NCBI GenBank assembly: GCA_035556215.1
Contig: DATMFI010000026.1
Coordinates: 62,001 to 126,000, forward strand
Length of the DNA: 64,000 nt
Origin: Palsa-892 sp035556215
GTDB taxonomy: Bacteria; Pseudomonadota; Alphaproteobacteria; Rhizobiales; Xanthobacteraceae
Direction of reading: 5' to 3'
A model generated the notes under the pieces. The model was not told where the DNA came from and searched no databases. It worked only from the letters and a program-made list of their open reading frames with translations. Position numbers and translations under genes: made by a program. Shown piece after piece: positions 8,302-18,258 of the stretch. The first letter of the stretch is position 1. The number at the start of each line of letters is the position of its first letter.

Positions 8302-11300
8302 ATGGACGCTGTTTCTCCCGCAGGTCATGACGAACATCGCAGCCTCAAACTGATCGGCGAAGCCGCGAAGATCGCCGAACGGCCCGGCAAGCTGCCGGCG
8401 GGTTTCGTCGCAGCGCTGTTCTCGCATGCTTCGCCGGAAGATGTCGTCGCCTATGGCGCGGAGGATCTCGCGGCACTCGCGGAGGCGGGGTACGCATTTC
8501 TCCAGACGCGGGCGGCGGGCGAAACCAAAATCAGGATCGCCAATCCGGCGGCGCGCGGCAAAGGGCCGCTTGCGCGGGTTACGGTGATCGAGATCGCCAA
8601 CGACGACATGCCGTTTTTGCTCGACTCGGTGATGGGCGAGATCGGCGCGCATCATCTCAACGTCATGATGGTCGCGCACCCGATCTTCACAGTCGAGCGC
8701 GACGGCCGCGGCAAGCTCACCGGCTGGCAGAAAGGCCGCGAACACGGCCATCGCGACCGGGGTCCCTCGGACGCGCGGCGCGAGAGCTTCATTCACATCC
8801 ATATCGAGCGGATCGAGGAGGCGCGCTTCGCGGCGATCGAAAAGGCGCTGCAATCGCTGTTCGCGGAATTGCGCGTCAGCGTCGCCGACTGGCGCAGGAT
8901 GCTCGATCACGTGCAGGACGCGATCGGCGATCTGCAGACCAATGCGCGGCATCTGCCGAAGGACGAAGTATGGGAGGCGGCGGATTTCGCGGCCTGGCTC
9001 GTCGAAGGCAATTTCACGTTTCTCGGCTGCCGCGAATATGCTTTCAGCGAGAAGGGCGGCAAGGGCGAATTGAAGCCCATATTCGAGAATGCGCTCGGCA
9101 TCCTGCGCAATGCGGATGTCCCGGTGCTGCAGCGCCAGGGCAAGCTTCTCAACCTGACGCCGGAGCTTCTCGAATTCATGCATCGGCCGGTGGCGATGAT
9201 CGTCACGAAGTCGAATCTGCGCTCGCGCATCCATCGCCGCGTGCATATGGATTATATCGGCATCAAGCGCTTCGATGCGGACGGCAATCCGGCGGGCGAA
9301 TTGCGCATCGTCGGCTTGTTCACCTCGAGCGCCTATATGCATTCGGCGCGAACGATCCCGTATCTCCGGCGCAAGATCGCCAAGGTCGCGGAGCGCGCGG
9401 GCTTCGATCCCGCGAGTCATTCGGGCAAGGCGCTCGTCAACGTGCTCGAATCCTATCCGCGCGACGAACTGTTCCAGATCGACGACGATCTTCTGCTCGA
9501 ATTCGCGCTGGCGATCCTGCAACTCGAGGAACGGCCGCGCATTCGCGTGCTGGCGCGGCGCGACCGTTTCGACCGCTTCGTCTCGATCCTCGTTTATGTG
9601 CCGCGCGACCGCTACGACAGCGAAGTGCGGGCGCGGCTCGGCGAATATTTCGCCGATGTCTTCAAGGGCCGCGTCTCGGCGTTCTATCCGTCGTTCCCCG
9701 ACGGGCAGCTCGCGCGCGTGCACTTCATCATCGGCCGCGACGAGGGCAAGACGCCCAATCCCGATCAGGAAACGCTGGAAGCCGCCGTCGCGCGCATCAC
9801 CCGCAACTGGAGCGACGATTTTCTGCGCGCGCTAACGGAACGGCACGGCGGCGCGCGGGCGCATGATCTTGCCGCGCGCTATGGCGAGGCGTTTTCGGCC
9901 GGCTATCGCGAGGCTTTCGGGCCGGAAAGCGCGATCGACGATCTTGCGGCGCTGGAGAGGCTCTCGCCGGAACGGCGGCTTTCGATCGATTTCTACCGGC
10001 GCGATCCGGCGCAGCTCGAAAAGGTCCACCTCAAGGTCTGGAGTTTTCAGGAGCCGCTCGCGCTTTCGGCGCGCGTGCCGGTTCTCGAGCATATGGGCTT
10101 TTCGGTCATCGACGAGCGCACTTACGCATTGCCCGGCAAGGACAAAGACGCGAAAGGGAACGCGGCTTGCAATTATCTGCACGACATGACGCTTGCGCGC
10201 GCGGGCGGCGGCGAGATCGATCTCGATCGTTTGGGCGGCGCGCTGGAAGCGGCGCTGATGGCGGTCGCCGCGGGCCGCGCCGAGGATGACGGCTTCAACG
10301 GGCTGACGCTTGCCGCCGGCATGGCGTGGCGCGACGTGGCGCTGGTCCGGACGCTCGCGCGCTATCTGCGGCAGGCGGGCGTTCCCTACAGCCAGGACTA
10401 TCTCTGGACGACGCTCAACAGGCATTCGGGCATCGCGCAGAAACTCGTCGCGCTGTTCCACGCGCGATTTGCGCCCGCGCAAAAGGATCGCGAGCAGGCG
10501 CAAACGGCGCTCGGCGCCGAGATCGAGAAGATGCTGGAGGCGGTCGAGAGCCTCGATGAAGACCGCATCCTGCGCGAATTCCGCGCGCTGGTGATGGCGG
10601 GGCTGCGCACCAATTTCTATCAGCCCGGCAAGAACGGACAGCCGAAAGAAACGATCGCGATCAAATTCGAGAGCCGCAAGATCGATCTTCTGCCGCTGCC
10701 GAAGCCGCTCTACGAGATTTTCGTCTATTCGCCGCGCGTCGAAGGCGTGCACCTGCGTTTCGGCAAGGTGGCGCGCGGCGGCATTCGCTGGTCGGACCGG
10801 CCGCAGGATTTCCGCACGGAAATTCTCGGGCTTGTGAAGGCGCAGCAGGTCAAGAACGCGGTCATCGTGCCGGTCGGCGCCAAGGGCGGCTTCGTGCCGA
10901 AGCAATTGCCGGCGGTCGGCGGCCGCGACGCCTGGCTCAAGGAGGGCACCGAAGCCTATAAAATTTTCATCGGCAGCATGCTCGACATCACCGACAATAT
11001 CGAGGGCGCCAAGATCGTGCACCCCGAGAATGTCGTGCGCTATGACGACGACGATCCCTATTTCGTCGTCGCGGCCGACAAGGGCACGGCGACATTCTCG
11101 GACACTGCGAACAACCTTGCGATCGAGCGCGGCTTCTGGCTCGGCGATGCGTTCGCTTCGGGCGGCTCGGCCGGTTACGACCACAAGGGCATGGGGATCA
11201 CCGCGCGCGGCGCGTGGGAGAGCGTCAAGCGGCACTTCCGCGAGATGGATGTCGATATCGGCAAGACGCCGTTCACCGTCACCGGCGTCGGCGACATGTC

Positions 11301-13158
11301 GGGCGACGTGTTCGGCAACGGCATGCTGCGCGAGAATACGATCAAGCTCATCGCCGCTTTCGATCACCGCGACATTTTCCTCGACCCCTCGCCGGACCCT
11401 GCAAGGGCGTTCGCGGAGCGCGAGCGGATCTACAGGCTGCCGCGCTCGTCATGGCAGGACTACGATAAGTCCTTGATTTCAAAGGGCGGCGGGGTTTTTT
11501 CGCGCTCGGCCAAGAGCATTGCGTTGTCGCCGGAGGCACGCGCGGCGCTCGGCATCGAGAAAAGCGATGTAACGCCGGCCGAGCTGATGAGCGCTATCCT
11601 GCGCGCGCCGGTCGATCTTCTGTGGTTCGGCGGCATCGGCACGTATATCCGCGCCTCGAGCGAGACCGATGCGCAGGCGGGCGATCGCACCAACGACGCG
11701 ATCCGCATCGCGGCGCGCGAGCTGCGCTGCAAGGTGATCGGCGAGGGCGCGAACCTCGGCATGACCCAGCGCGGCCGCATTGAAGCCGCGCGCGGCGGCG
11801 TGCGGCTCAACACCGACGCCATCGACAACTCGGCGGGCGTCAACACCTCCGACGTCGAGGTCAATATCAAGATCGCGCTCTCGAAGCCGGCCGGCGAGGG
11901 CAAGCTCAAGGGCGGCGCGCGTAACGAATTGCTCGCGGCGATGACCGACGACGTGGCGGCGCTGGTGCTTCGCAATAATTATCAGCAGTCGCTCGCCCTT
12001 TCGCTCGCCGAGCGGCAGGCGGCGGCGGATCTCGGTTTCGAGCAGCGCGCGATGGAAATGCTCGAGACGCGCGGGCTGCTCGACCGCGGCGTCGAATATC
12101 TGCCGTCGAACGCCGAGATCGCCGAGCGCAGAAAGCGCGGCGAGGGGCTGACGCGGCCGGAACTTGCGGTGATGCTCGCCTACGCCAAACTCACGCTCTA
12201 TTCGGATTTGCTCACCTCAAGCGTCCCGGACGATCCTTATCTGGCGCGCGAGCTGAAGCGCTATTTCCCGCCGGCGCTGGCCGAGCGCTTTCCCGACGCC
12301 ATCGAGCACCATCGCCTGCGGCGCGAAATCATCGCGACGATGCTCGCCAATTCCATCGTCAATCGCGGCGGCCCGTCGTTTGTCGCGCGCGTTGCCGACG
12401 AGGCGGACGCCGAGCCCGCGGCGATCGCGCGCGCATTTGCCGTCGTTCGCGATTCCTTCGGCATGACGGACTTCAACGGCGAGATCGACGCGCTCGACAA
12501 CAAGATTTCCGGCGCGCTGCAGCTCGAGCTCTATGCCGAAGTCGAGAACCTGCTTTTGAACCGCACGATCTGGTTCATCCGCAATACGCAGCTTTCGGGC
12601 GGGCTCGACGAGCTGGTGGCGCATTATCGCGAAGGCGTCGACCGGTTAGCGAATGATTTCGACACGCTCGTCACGGCGCAAGCCCGGCAGGCGATCGAAG
12701 CGCGCGCGGCCAAGTTCAGGGAAGGCGGCGTGCCGCAGGCGCTGGCGCAGAAAATCGCGCGGCTTCCGTTGCTCGCCGCCGCGACCGATATCGTGCTGAT
12801 CGCCGACAAGACCGGCAAGCCCATCGAAACCGCGGCCTCGGCTTACTTCGCGACGCGCGAGTTCTTCCGGCTCGACGGGATTTTCGCGGCGGCGCGCGCC
12901 ATCGATGTCCAGGACCGCTTCGAGCGCCTCGCCATCGACCGCGCCGTCGATTCGATTGCCGCCAACGAGCGCGTCCTGATCGCCGATATTCTCGGTCACG
13001 GCGGCAGCGGGGAGGCCGCGGTCGCCGCCTGGAGCGAGACCCGCAAGAGCGAAATCGTCCGGGTGCGGAGCCGCCTGCAGGAGCTCGATGCGTCGGGCTT
13101 TTCGCTGGCGAAACTCATCGTCGCTGCGAGCCTGATGCGCGATCTTGTCAAAGAGTAG
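8302..13158 (+). CDS. gdhB: NAD-specific glutamate dehydrogenase, large 180-kDa type
   Basis: A 1618-residue enzyme oxidising glutamate to 2-oxoglutarate and ammonia with NAD, a catabolic cytosolic reaction. The size and layout are those of the L-GDH180 class: an N-terminal ACT-like regulatory region (FLLDSVMGEIGAHHLNVMMV), a catalytic part around residues 780-1150 (RGGIRWSDRPQDFRTEILGL, the lysine of VGAKGGFVPKQLP, GSAGYDHKGMGITARGAWES), and a long C-terminal helical part. The ATG at 8302 has AGAGG 4-5 bp upstream; the open frame extends 14 codons further without one. A 10-bp hairpin with one internal mismatch (13184-13208) follows the stop and may end the transcript, though it lacks a T tract. 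Confidence 0.93.
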   Translation: MDAVSPAGHDEHRSLKLIGEAAKIAERPGKLPAGFVAALFSHASPEDVVAYGAEDLAALAEAGYAFLQTRAAGETKIRIANPAARGKGPLARVTVIEIANDDMPFLLDSVMGEIGAHHLNVMMVAHPIFTVERDGRGKLTGWQKGREHGHRDRGPSDARRESFIHIHIERIEEARFAAIEKALQSLFAELRVSVADWRRMLDHVQDAIGDLQTNARHLPKDEVWEAADFAAWLVEGNFTFLGCREYAFSEKGGKGELKPIFENALGILRNADVPVLQRQGKLLNLTPELLEFMHRPVAMIVTKSNLRSRIHRRVHMDYIGIKRFDADGNPAGELRIVGLFTSSAYMHSARTIPYLRRKIAKVAERAGFDPASHSGKALVNVLESYPRDELFQIDDDLLLEFALAILQLEERPRIRVLARRDRFDRFVSILVYVPRDRYDSEVRARLGEYFADVFKGRVSAFYPSFPDGQLARVHFIIGRDEGKTPNPDQETLEAAVARITRNWSDDFLRALTERHGGARAHDLAARYGEAFSAGYREAFGPESAIDDLAALERLSPERRLSIDFYRRDPAQLEKVHLKVWSFQEPLALSARVPVLEHMGFSVIDERTYALPGKDKDAKGNAACNYLHDMTLARAGGGEIDLDRLGGALEAALMAVAAGRAEDDGFNGLTLAAGMAWRDVALVRTLARYLRQAGVPYSQDYLWTTLNRHSGIAQKLVALFHARFAPAQKDREQAQTALGAEIEKMLEAVESLDEDRILREFRALVMAGLRTNFYQPGKNGQPKETIAIKFESRKIDLLPLPKPLYEIFVYSPRVEGVHLRFGKVARGGIRWSDRPQDFRTEILGLVKAQQVKNAVIVPVGAKGGFVPKQLPAVGGRDAWLKEGTEAYKIFIGSMLDITDNIEGAKIVHPENVVRYDDDDPYFVVAADKGTATFSDTANNLAIERGFWLGDAFASGGSAGYDHKGMGITARGAWESVKRHFREMDVDIGKTPFTVTGVGDMSGDVFGNGMLRENTIKLIAAFDHRDIFLDPSPDPARAFAERERIYRLPRSSWQDYDKSLISKGGGVFSRSAKSIALSPEARAALGIEKSDVTPAELMSAILRAPVDLLWFGGIGTYIRASSETDAQAGDRTNDAIRIAARELRCKVIGEGANLGMTQRGRIEAARGGVRLNTDAIDNSAGVNTSDVEVNIKIALSKPAGEGKLKGGARNELLAAMTDDVAALVLRNNYQQSLALSLAERQAAADLGFEQRAMEMLETRGLLDRGVEYLPSNAEIAERRKRGEGLTRPELAVMLAYAKLTLYSDLLTSSVPDDPYLARELKRYFPPALAERFPDAIEHHRLRREIIATMLANSIVNRGGPSFVARVADEADAEPAAIARAFAVVRDSFGMTDFNGEIDALDNKISGALQLELYAEVENLLLNRTIWFIRNTQLSGGLDELVAHYREGVDRLANDFDTLVTAQARQAIEARAAKFREGGVPQALAQKIARLPLLAAATDIVLIADKTGKPIETAASAYFATREFFRLDGIFAAARAIDVQDRFERLAIDRAVDSIAANERVLIADILGHGGSGEAAVAAWSETRKSEIVRVRSRLQELDASGFSLAKLIVAASLMRDLVKE

Positions 13159-13183
13159 CGAATCCGCTTGATCGGCCGGCGTG

Positions 13184-13208
13184 CCGGACTTGATAGAATC
13201 AAGGCCGG
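13184..13208 (+). terminator. Hairpin after the glutamate dehydrogenase gene
   Basis: CCGGACTTGAT (13184-13194) and ATCAAGGCCGG (13198-13208) pair at 10 of 11 positions over an AGA loop, 26 bp after the gdhB stop. There is no following T run, so rho-independent termination is only possible, not clear. Confidence 0.4.
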
Positions 13209-13287
13209 GACTCTAGATATTTGCATTGGCGCGTCTTCTTAGCGCGAACCGGTACCCCCTTCGCCTGAAAACGCGCCGGACCCGATC

Positions 13288-14652
13288 ATGAGCGACACCC
13301 CGCCACCCAAAGCCGGCAAGCTCGCCATTCTCGGCTGGGTGTTTTTCGACTGGGCGTGCCAGCCCTATTTCACGCTGCTGATGACCTTCATCTATGCGCC
13401 GTATTTCGCCTCGGTCGTCGTGGGCGATACGGCGCGCGGCCAGTCGCTATGGGGCTTCGCGACGGCGGCAGCGGGCATTTTCATTGCCTGCACTTCGCCT
13501 GTGCTCGGCGCGGTCGCCGACGCGACGGGCCGCCGCAAGCCGTGGATCGCGGCGTTCGGCGTTCTCATCGTGATCGGCGCATCGGCGCTGTGGCTCGGCA
13601 GGCCGGGTGACGCGTCGAGCGTGCTGCCGGTCCTGATCGCGTTCGCCATCGGTTCGATCGGCGTCGAATTCGCAGCGGTGTTCAACAACACGATGATGCC
13701 GCTCCTGGTGCCGCGCGAAAGGATCGGCTCGCTCTCCGGCGCGGGCTGGGCGATGGGTTATGTCGGCGGGATGATTTCGCTGGTGATCGCGCTCGGCTTT
13801 CTCGCGGCCGACCCCGTCACCGGCAAAACGCTGCTCGGCTTCACGCCGATCTTCGGCCTGGATGCCGCTTCGCACGAGGGCGACCGCGCGACCGGGCCGC
13901 TGACGGCGCTGTGGTTCGTCGTCTTCGTCATTCCGCTTTTCCTGTTCACGCCGGACGGCGCGCGCGGCCACGCATTCGGCCCGGCGATCCGCCATGGCCT
14001 CTCGGCGCTGCGCGAGACAATTCACGATGCGGGCCGCCATCGCGATCTTGGCTATTTCCTGCTCGCCAACATGATCTACACCGATGGGCTGCTGGCGCTG
14101 TTCGCCTTCGGCGGCATTTACGGCGCCGGCGCGCTCGGCTGGGGCACGATGCAGCTCGGCCTATTCGGCATTCTGCTCACCGTCACCGGCACCATCGGCG
14201 CATATATCGGCGGCAAGCTCGACGACAGGATCGGCGCGAAGAAGGTCGTGCTTGGCGCGCTCGCCATATTGATCGTCTGCTGCCTCGGCATCCTTTCCAT
14301 CGACCGCGACACGATTTTCTTCATCGTCGATGTCGCGCCGCCGCAGCCGGGCGCGGGATTGTTCTCGAGCGCCGCCGAAAAACTTTATCTCGCGCTGGGT
14401 GCGCTGATCGGCGCCGTCGCAGGGCCGCTGCAAGCGGCGTCGCGCACGCTGCTCGTGCGGCTTTCGCCGGAAGACAAGCTCGCGCAGTTTTTCGGCCTGT
14501 TCGCGCTCTCCGGCAAGCTCACTTCGTTCGCTGGGCCGTTTCTCGTCGCGACGGTGACGGCGCTGACCATGAACCAGAAGGCCGGTGTCTCGGTGCTGGT
14601 CGCGTTCTTTCTGATCGGGGGCGTATTGTTATCGCGGGCGCGCTCCGCATGA
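13288..14652 (+). CDS. MFS transporter, UMF1/Atg22-like
   Basis: A 454-residue major facilitator with about 12 membrane helices. The N-terminus has LGWVFFDWACQPYFTLLMTF followed by loops with GRRKPWI and the inverted motif NNTMMPLLVPRERIGSLSG, which match UMF1-type (Atg22-like) carriers. Substrate unknown. A palindrome (14647-14691) starts within its last codons and separates it from convergent purH. Confidence 0.8.
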   Translation: MSDTPPPKAGKLAILGWVFFDWACQPYFTLLMTFIYAPYFASVVVGDTARGQSLWGFATAAAGIFIACTSPVLGAVADATGRRKPWIAAFGVLIVIGASALWLGRPGDASSVLPVLIAFAIGSIGVEFAAVFNNTMMPLLVPRERIGSLSGAGWAMGYVGGMISLVIALGFLAADPVTGKTLLGFTPIFGLDAASHEGDRATGPLTALWFVVFVIPLFLFTPDGARGHAFGPAIRHGLSALRETIHDAGRHRDLGYFLLANMIYTDGLLALFAFGGIYGAGALGWGTMQLGLFGILLTVTGTIGAYIGGKLDDRIGAKKVVLGALAILIVCCLGILSIDRDTIFFIVDVAPPQPGAGLFSSAAEKLYLALGALIGAVAGPLQAASRTLLVRLSPEDKLAQFFGLFALSGKLTSFAGPFLVATVTALTMNQKAGVSVLVAFFLIGGVLLSRARSA

Positions 14653-14691
14653 TCCCGAAAAGCGTGAAGCGGTTTTCGGATCAGATCATGC
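14647..14691. repeat. Intergenic palindromic repeat between convergent MFS gene and purH
   Basis: Outer arms GCATGATC (14647-14654) and GATCATGC (14684-14691) are perfect inverted repeats, with an inner pair CCGAAAA (14655-14661) and TTTTCGG (14673-14679). Elements of this form are scattered through Hyphomicrobiales genomes. Its place between convergent genes suits a bidirectional terminator. A related diverged copy lies near 16395-16437. Confidence 0.75.
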
Positions 14692-14700
14692 GGAAAAGAG

Positions 14701-16290
14701 TCAGTGCCGGAAGTGGCGCACGCCGGTGAACACCATGGCGATGTTGTGCTCGTCCGCCGCCTTGATGACTTCCTCGTCGCGCATCGAGCCGCCCGGCTGA
14801 ATGACCGCGGTGGCGCCGGCTTCGATGGCGGCAAGCAAGCCATCGGCAAACGGGAAAAAGGCTTCGGAGGCGACGGCGGAGCCGATGGTCAGCGGCTTCT
14901 CGAGGCCCATGGTTTTTGCGGCGTCACGGGCCTTTTGCGCGGCGATTTTCGCCGAATCGACGCGGCTCATTTGACCCGCGCCGATGCCGACGGTCGCGCC
15001 GTCTTTCGCGTAGATGATGGCGTTCGATTTGACGTGCTTGGCGACCTTCGACGCGAATTTGAGGTCGCGCAGCTCGGCATCGGTGGGCTTCCTTCTGGTG
15101 ACGACCTTCAGCTCCAGGTCATCGACGGAAGCGTTGTCGCGCGACTGCACGAGTAAGCCGCCGCTCACTGACTTATAGACAAGATCGCGGGCGCGCGGAT
15201 CGGGCAGGCCGCCGGCGAGGAGCAGCCGCAGGTTCTTCCTGGCGCCGACAATCTCGATGGCTTCCTCGCTCGCATCGGGCGCGATGATGACCTCGGTGAA
15301 GAGCTCGACGATCTCGCGCGCGGTTTCGGCGTCGAGCGCGCGGTTGAGCGCGACGATACCGCCGAAGGCCGATGTGGGATCGCAGGCAAGCGCACGCTTA
15401 TAGGCTTCAATCGGGCTCGCGTTTTCCGCAACGCCGCACGGGTTGGCGTGCTTGACGATGACGACGGCAGCGGCGCGTTTGGCGTCGAACTCGGCGACGC
15501 ACTCATAGGCGGCGTCGGTGTCGTTGATATTGTTGTAGGAGAGCGCCTTGCCCTGCACTTGCCGGGCCGTCGCAACGCCCGGCCGCGTGCCGGGCGTCTT
15601 GTAGAATGCCGCCGTTTGATGCGGGTTCTCGCCGTAGCGCAGCGCTTGCGCGAGCTTGCCGCCGAAGCTGCGCCAGGCCGGCGCGTCGTCTTTCAGCTCG
15701 GCCGCGAACCAGTTGCCGATCGCGGCGTCATAAGCGCTGGTGCGGGCGAAGGCTTTTGCCGCAAGACGGCGGCGCAGCTCCAGCGAAGTGCCGCCATGTC
15801 GTTCGATCTCGGCGGCGACTTCCGCGTAGTCGGCGGGATCGACGACGACGGCGACATCGTCATGATTTTTCGCCGCGGCGCGCACCAGTGCGGGGCCGCC
15901 AATGTCGATATTCTCGATGCAATCCTCGAACTTCGCGCCTTTGGCGACGGTCGCCTCGAACGGATAGAGATTGACGACGACAAGATCGATCGGCGCGATC
16001 TTGTGCTCGCGCATCGAGGCCGCGTGCTCCTTGTTGTCGCGGATCGCGAGAATGCCGCCATGCACGCTCGGGTGCAGCGTTTTCACGCGGCCGTCCATCA
16101 TCTCGGGAAAGCCCGTGAGCTCCGAAATATCCGAGACGGTGAGCCCCGCATCCTTCAGCGCGCGATAGGTGCCGCCGGTCGAGACGAGGGCGGATTTCGC
16201 CTGAGCGAGCGATTTGGCGAAATCAATGAGGCCCGTCTTGTCGGAAACCGAAAGGAGTGCGCGGGCAACCGGGCGAATGCGAGTCGGCAT
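14701..16290 (-). CDS. purH: Bifunctional AICAR transformylase/IMP cyclohydrolase
   Basis: A 529-residue enzyme for the last two steps of IMP synthesis: formylation of AICAR and ring closure. The N-terminal IMP cyclohydrolase (MGS-like) domain starts RALLSVSDKTGLIDFAKSLA and includes TGFPEMMDGRVKTLHPSVHGG. The transformylase domain has SYNNINDTDAAYE, the catalytic KHANPCGVA, and SDAFFPF-like SEAFFPFADGL near the end. The frame is open further upstream to 16371, but the ATG at 16290 begins the family N-terminus. It lies downstream of the heparinase-like gene and rsmB on the same strand. Confidence 0.96.
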   Translation of the reverse strand: MPTRIRPVARALLSVSDKTGLIDFAKSLAQAKSALVSTGGTYRALKDAGLTVSDISELTGFPEMMDGRVKTLHPSVHGGILAIRDNKEHAASMREHKIAPIDLVVVNLYPFEATVAKGAKFEDCIENIDIGGPALVRAAAKNHDDVAVVVDPADYAEVAAEIERHGGTSLELRRRLAAKAFARTSAYDAAIGNWFAAELKDDAPAWRSFGGKLAQALRYGENPHQTAAFYKTPGTRPGVATARQVQGKALSYNNINDTDAAYECVAEFDAKRAAAVVIVKHANPCGVAENASPIEAYKRALACDPTSAFGGIVALNRALDAETAREIVELFTEVIIAPDASEEAIEIVGARKNLRLLLAGGLPDPRARDLVYKSVSGGLLVQSRDNASVDDLELKVVTRRKPTDAELRDLKFASKVAKHVKSNAIIYAKDGATVGIGAGQMSRVDSAKIAAQKARDAAKTMGLEKPLTIGSAVASEAFFPFADGLLAAIEAGATAVIQPGGSMRDEEVIKAADEHNIAMVFTGVRHFRH

Positions 16291-16394
16291 GAGGAAATCC
16301 GGGTTGGGCGATGGCGCCGCGATAGCATAGCGGACGCGGCAAGGGAAACGGCGCGCTGACTTCATGCACAATGCTTAGGAAGCACGCTGGCGGG

Positions 16395-16437
16395 GCATGA
16401 TGTTTTGCGAAAACGTTTCCGCTTCGCGCCCTAAAGC
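16395..16437. repeat. Diverged copy of the intergenic palindromic repeat
   Basis: The stretch from GCATGATG (16395) through GCGAAAACG and TTTCCGC resembles the arm order of the palindrome at 14647-14691 in a decayed form. It occupies the gap between the heparinase-like stop and purH. Assignment rests on visual similarity only. Confidence 0.4.
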
Positions 16438-18185
16438 GGGAGTTCAGGAATGCTCGCGGTTTCGCGCTTTTCGGCGGGCGCGGTTTCGGTGCGGACGAGA
16501 TGCCAGAGGATGCGCTCGCCTTCCTTGACCTTGCCATAGACGACGATCTGGCTGGTGCGGCGCGGATTGTCGGAGGTCGAGAGAAACACGCTTTCTTCCA
16601 GGCGAACTTCGCGGCCCGGCGCCGAGAACAGCCAGCCCTGCTGGCGCGGCAGCACCAGCATCACCGTCGCGCCGTCGGCAAGGCGGCTCGCCTTGACGTT
16701 GGGGTGGAGATGGAAGCGCAGCGCGAATTCCTCCTCGCCGCGGCGGGATTTTTTGCGTGACGAAACGGCGAGGAAAGCGTCCTCGCCGTCGAGCCGCGTG
16801 CCGTCGACCGAGAGCAGCCACGAGCGCTGATGGACGACGCCATAGTTGCGGGCATAGCCGTCGTGGCTCGCGCGGATCGAATGCACGCCGTCGCGTTCGG
16901 TGCGCGCGACGCGGACTTCCTTCGGCCCCGCGACGATGGGCGTGCCGATATAGCGGCTCGAAGCCGTCTCGATCAGGAAGCGGCACGACGAGGTGTCGTT
17001 GAGCGTCGCCGTCGAATGCGCGGCGGTCGCGCGGGCGACGCGCTGCCATGCCTTCTTGTTGATGCCGGGCATGCCGCAATTGACGATGATGCGGTGGCGC
17101 GCATGCGAGAATTCGAACGACAGCGCGCCGGCATGCGCGTCCTGGCTGACGCGAAAGGGCGGCGGTTTGCCGGTGTCGGCGATGATCAGGCTCAAGCCCG
17201 CTTCGACGCGCTGATAGCCCGAATGGGTGGCGTTCGAGATCGGCGTGCCGCGCGCGTCGTCATAGGCGAGCACCGTCGCGATCGAATCGGCGGGCGTCGT
17301 GCCCGCGCCGTTGAATTGCGCGAAGGTGCCGTCACCGTGCCGGAAGAAGCGCAGCATCGGCATCATGCGGTCGATGGCGTTCAACAGCTCCTTCGGCGGC
17401 GGCAGATTGCGCGCCGCATAAGCCTGCCGGAGCGGCAGAAGATCGAGCAGGATCGAAACCAGCACCGCCGGGTTGCGGCTGATGTGGCCGCCATCGGGCA
17501 GGATCTGCCGCTCGAGCTCATACGCGAGGCGTTTGGTTGCGCGCTTCAGGAGACGCGTTTCGCCGGCGATGCAGAGGCCCGCGAAAGCGAGGGCGATGGC
17601 GGCGGCAAGCCGGGGATAGCCGTCGCGGGACTTGAAGGCGATCTTCTGAAGATACTTCACCTGGCGCGACAGGCTGCGCAGGAAGGCGCGGTAGAAACCG
17701 TGACCGGCATCCTGCAAAATCAGCGGCGCCTGCGTCAGCCACGAGATGATGCGGCGGGTGAGGATTTCCGGCTCCCACGCCAGCGCATGGCCGCGGCCCT
17801 GAATCATGATCCAGTCGGCGACGAGCGAGCGCGCATTCTCGCGCGCGATCGGCGTTCCGGCGGCGCGCAGATGCCGCAACCAGCCGAAGCCGAGCAACTG
17901 CTCGCTCCATTCGCGCGAAGGCGGCACGATCTCGAAGGGCGAGCGGCCTTCGGTCGCCACCACCTTGCCGGAGAAGGCGAACTCGCCGGCATAGACTTCG
18001 TTGGCGACGGTCGGATCGCCGGTGCGCAGATCCTGCGGGGCGATCAGCAGCCGCTCGGGAACCTTGAGGCCGATCTGCCAGCGAAAACGCGGATTATCGA
18101 CGAGGCTCACGACGAGCCGGCGCCAGCGATAGCTGCCGAGATGCGCCGCAAGGCGCACGCGATCGGTGATTTTTTCGCGCCGCAT
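16431..18185 (-). CDS. Heparinase II/III-like protein
   Basis: A 584-residue protein of the heparinase II/III superfamily, which are polysaccharide lyases with an alpha/alpha-toroid plus beta-sandwich. The N-terminal toroid contains GFGWLRHLRAAGTPIARENA and LARQ-like SLSRQVKYLQKIAF; the C-terminal sandwich contains AGALSFEFSHARHRIIVNCG. No signal peptide is visible from the ATG at 18185, so location is uncertain. It sits between rsmB and purH, an order I recognise from Hyphomicrobiales. The substrate is unknown, probably a cell-envelope or exopolysaccharide. Confidence 0.8.
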   Translation of the reverse strand: MRREKITDRVRLAAHLGSYRWRRLVVSLVDNPRFRWQIGLKVPERLLIAPQDLRTGDPTVANEVYAGEFAFSGKVVATEGRSPFEIVPPSREWSEQLLGFGWLRHLRAAGTPIARENARSLVADWIMIQGRGHALAWEPEILTRRIISWLTQAPLILQDAGHGFYRAFLRSLSRQVKYLQKIAFKSRDGYPRLAAAIALAFAGLCIAGETRLLKRATKRLAYELERQILPDGGHISRNPAVLVSILLDLLPLRQAYAARNLPPPKELLNAIDRMMPMLRFFRHGDGTFAQFNGAGTTPADSIATVLAYDDARGTPISNATHSGYQRVEAGLSLIIADTGKPPPFRVSQDAHAGALSFEFSHARHRIIVNCGMPGINKKAWQRVARATAAHSTATLNDTSSCRFLIETASSRYIGTPIVAGPKEVRVARTERDGVHSIRASHDGYARNYGVVHQRSWLLSVDGTRLDGEDAFLAVSSRKKSRRGEEEFALRFHLHPNVKASRLADGATVMLVLPRQQGWLFSAPGREVRLEESVFLSTSDNPRRTSQIVVYGKVKEGERILWHLVRTETAPAEKRETASIPELPL

Positions 18186-18258
18186 GGAAGGAGCCGCCCT
18201 TATTCGGGGCCAAGATAGCGAAGCGGACTTGCGTGTCCAACCCGCGCCGCAGAACCGT

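Noticed and set aside
8290..9723. Open frame opposite the glutamate dehydrogenase gene
   Set aside because: Arg/Asp/His-rich shadow translation of a well-supported gene.
16830..18218. Long frame opposite the heparinase-like gene
   Set aside because: Shadow frame; the minus-strand protein has family motifs and correct start.
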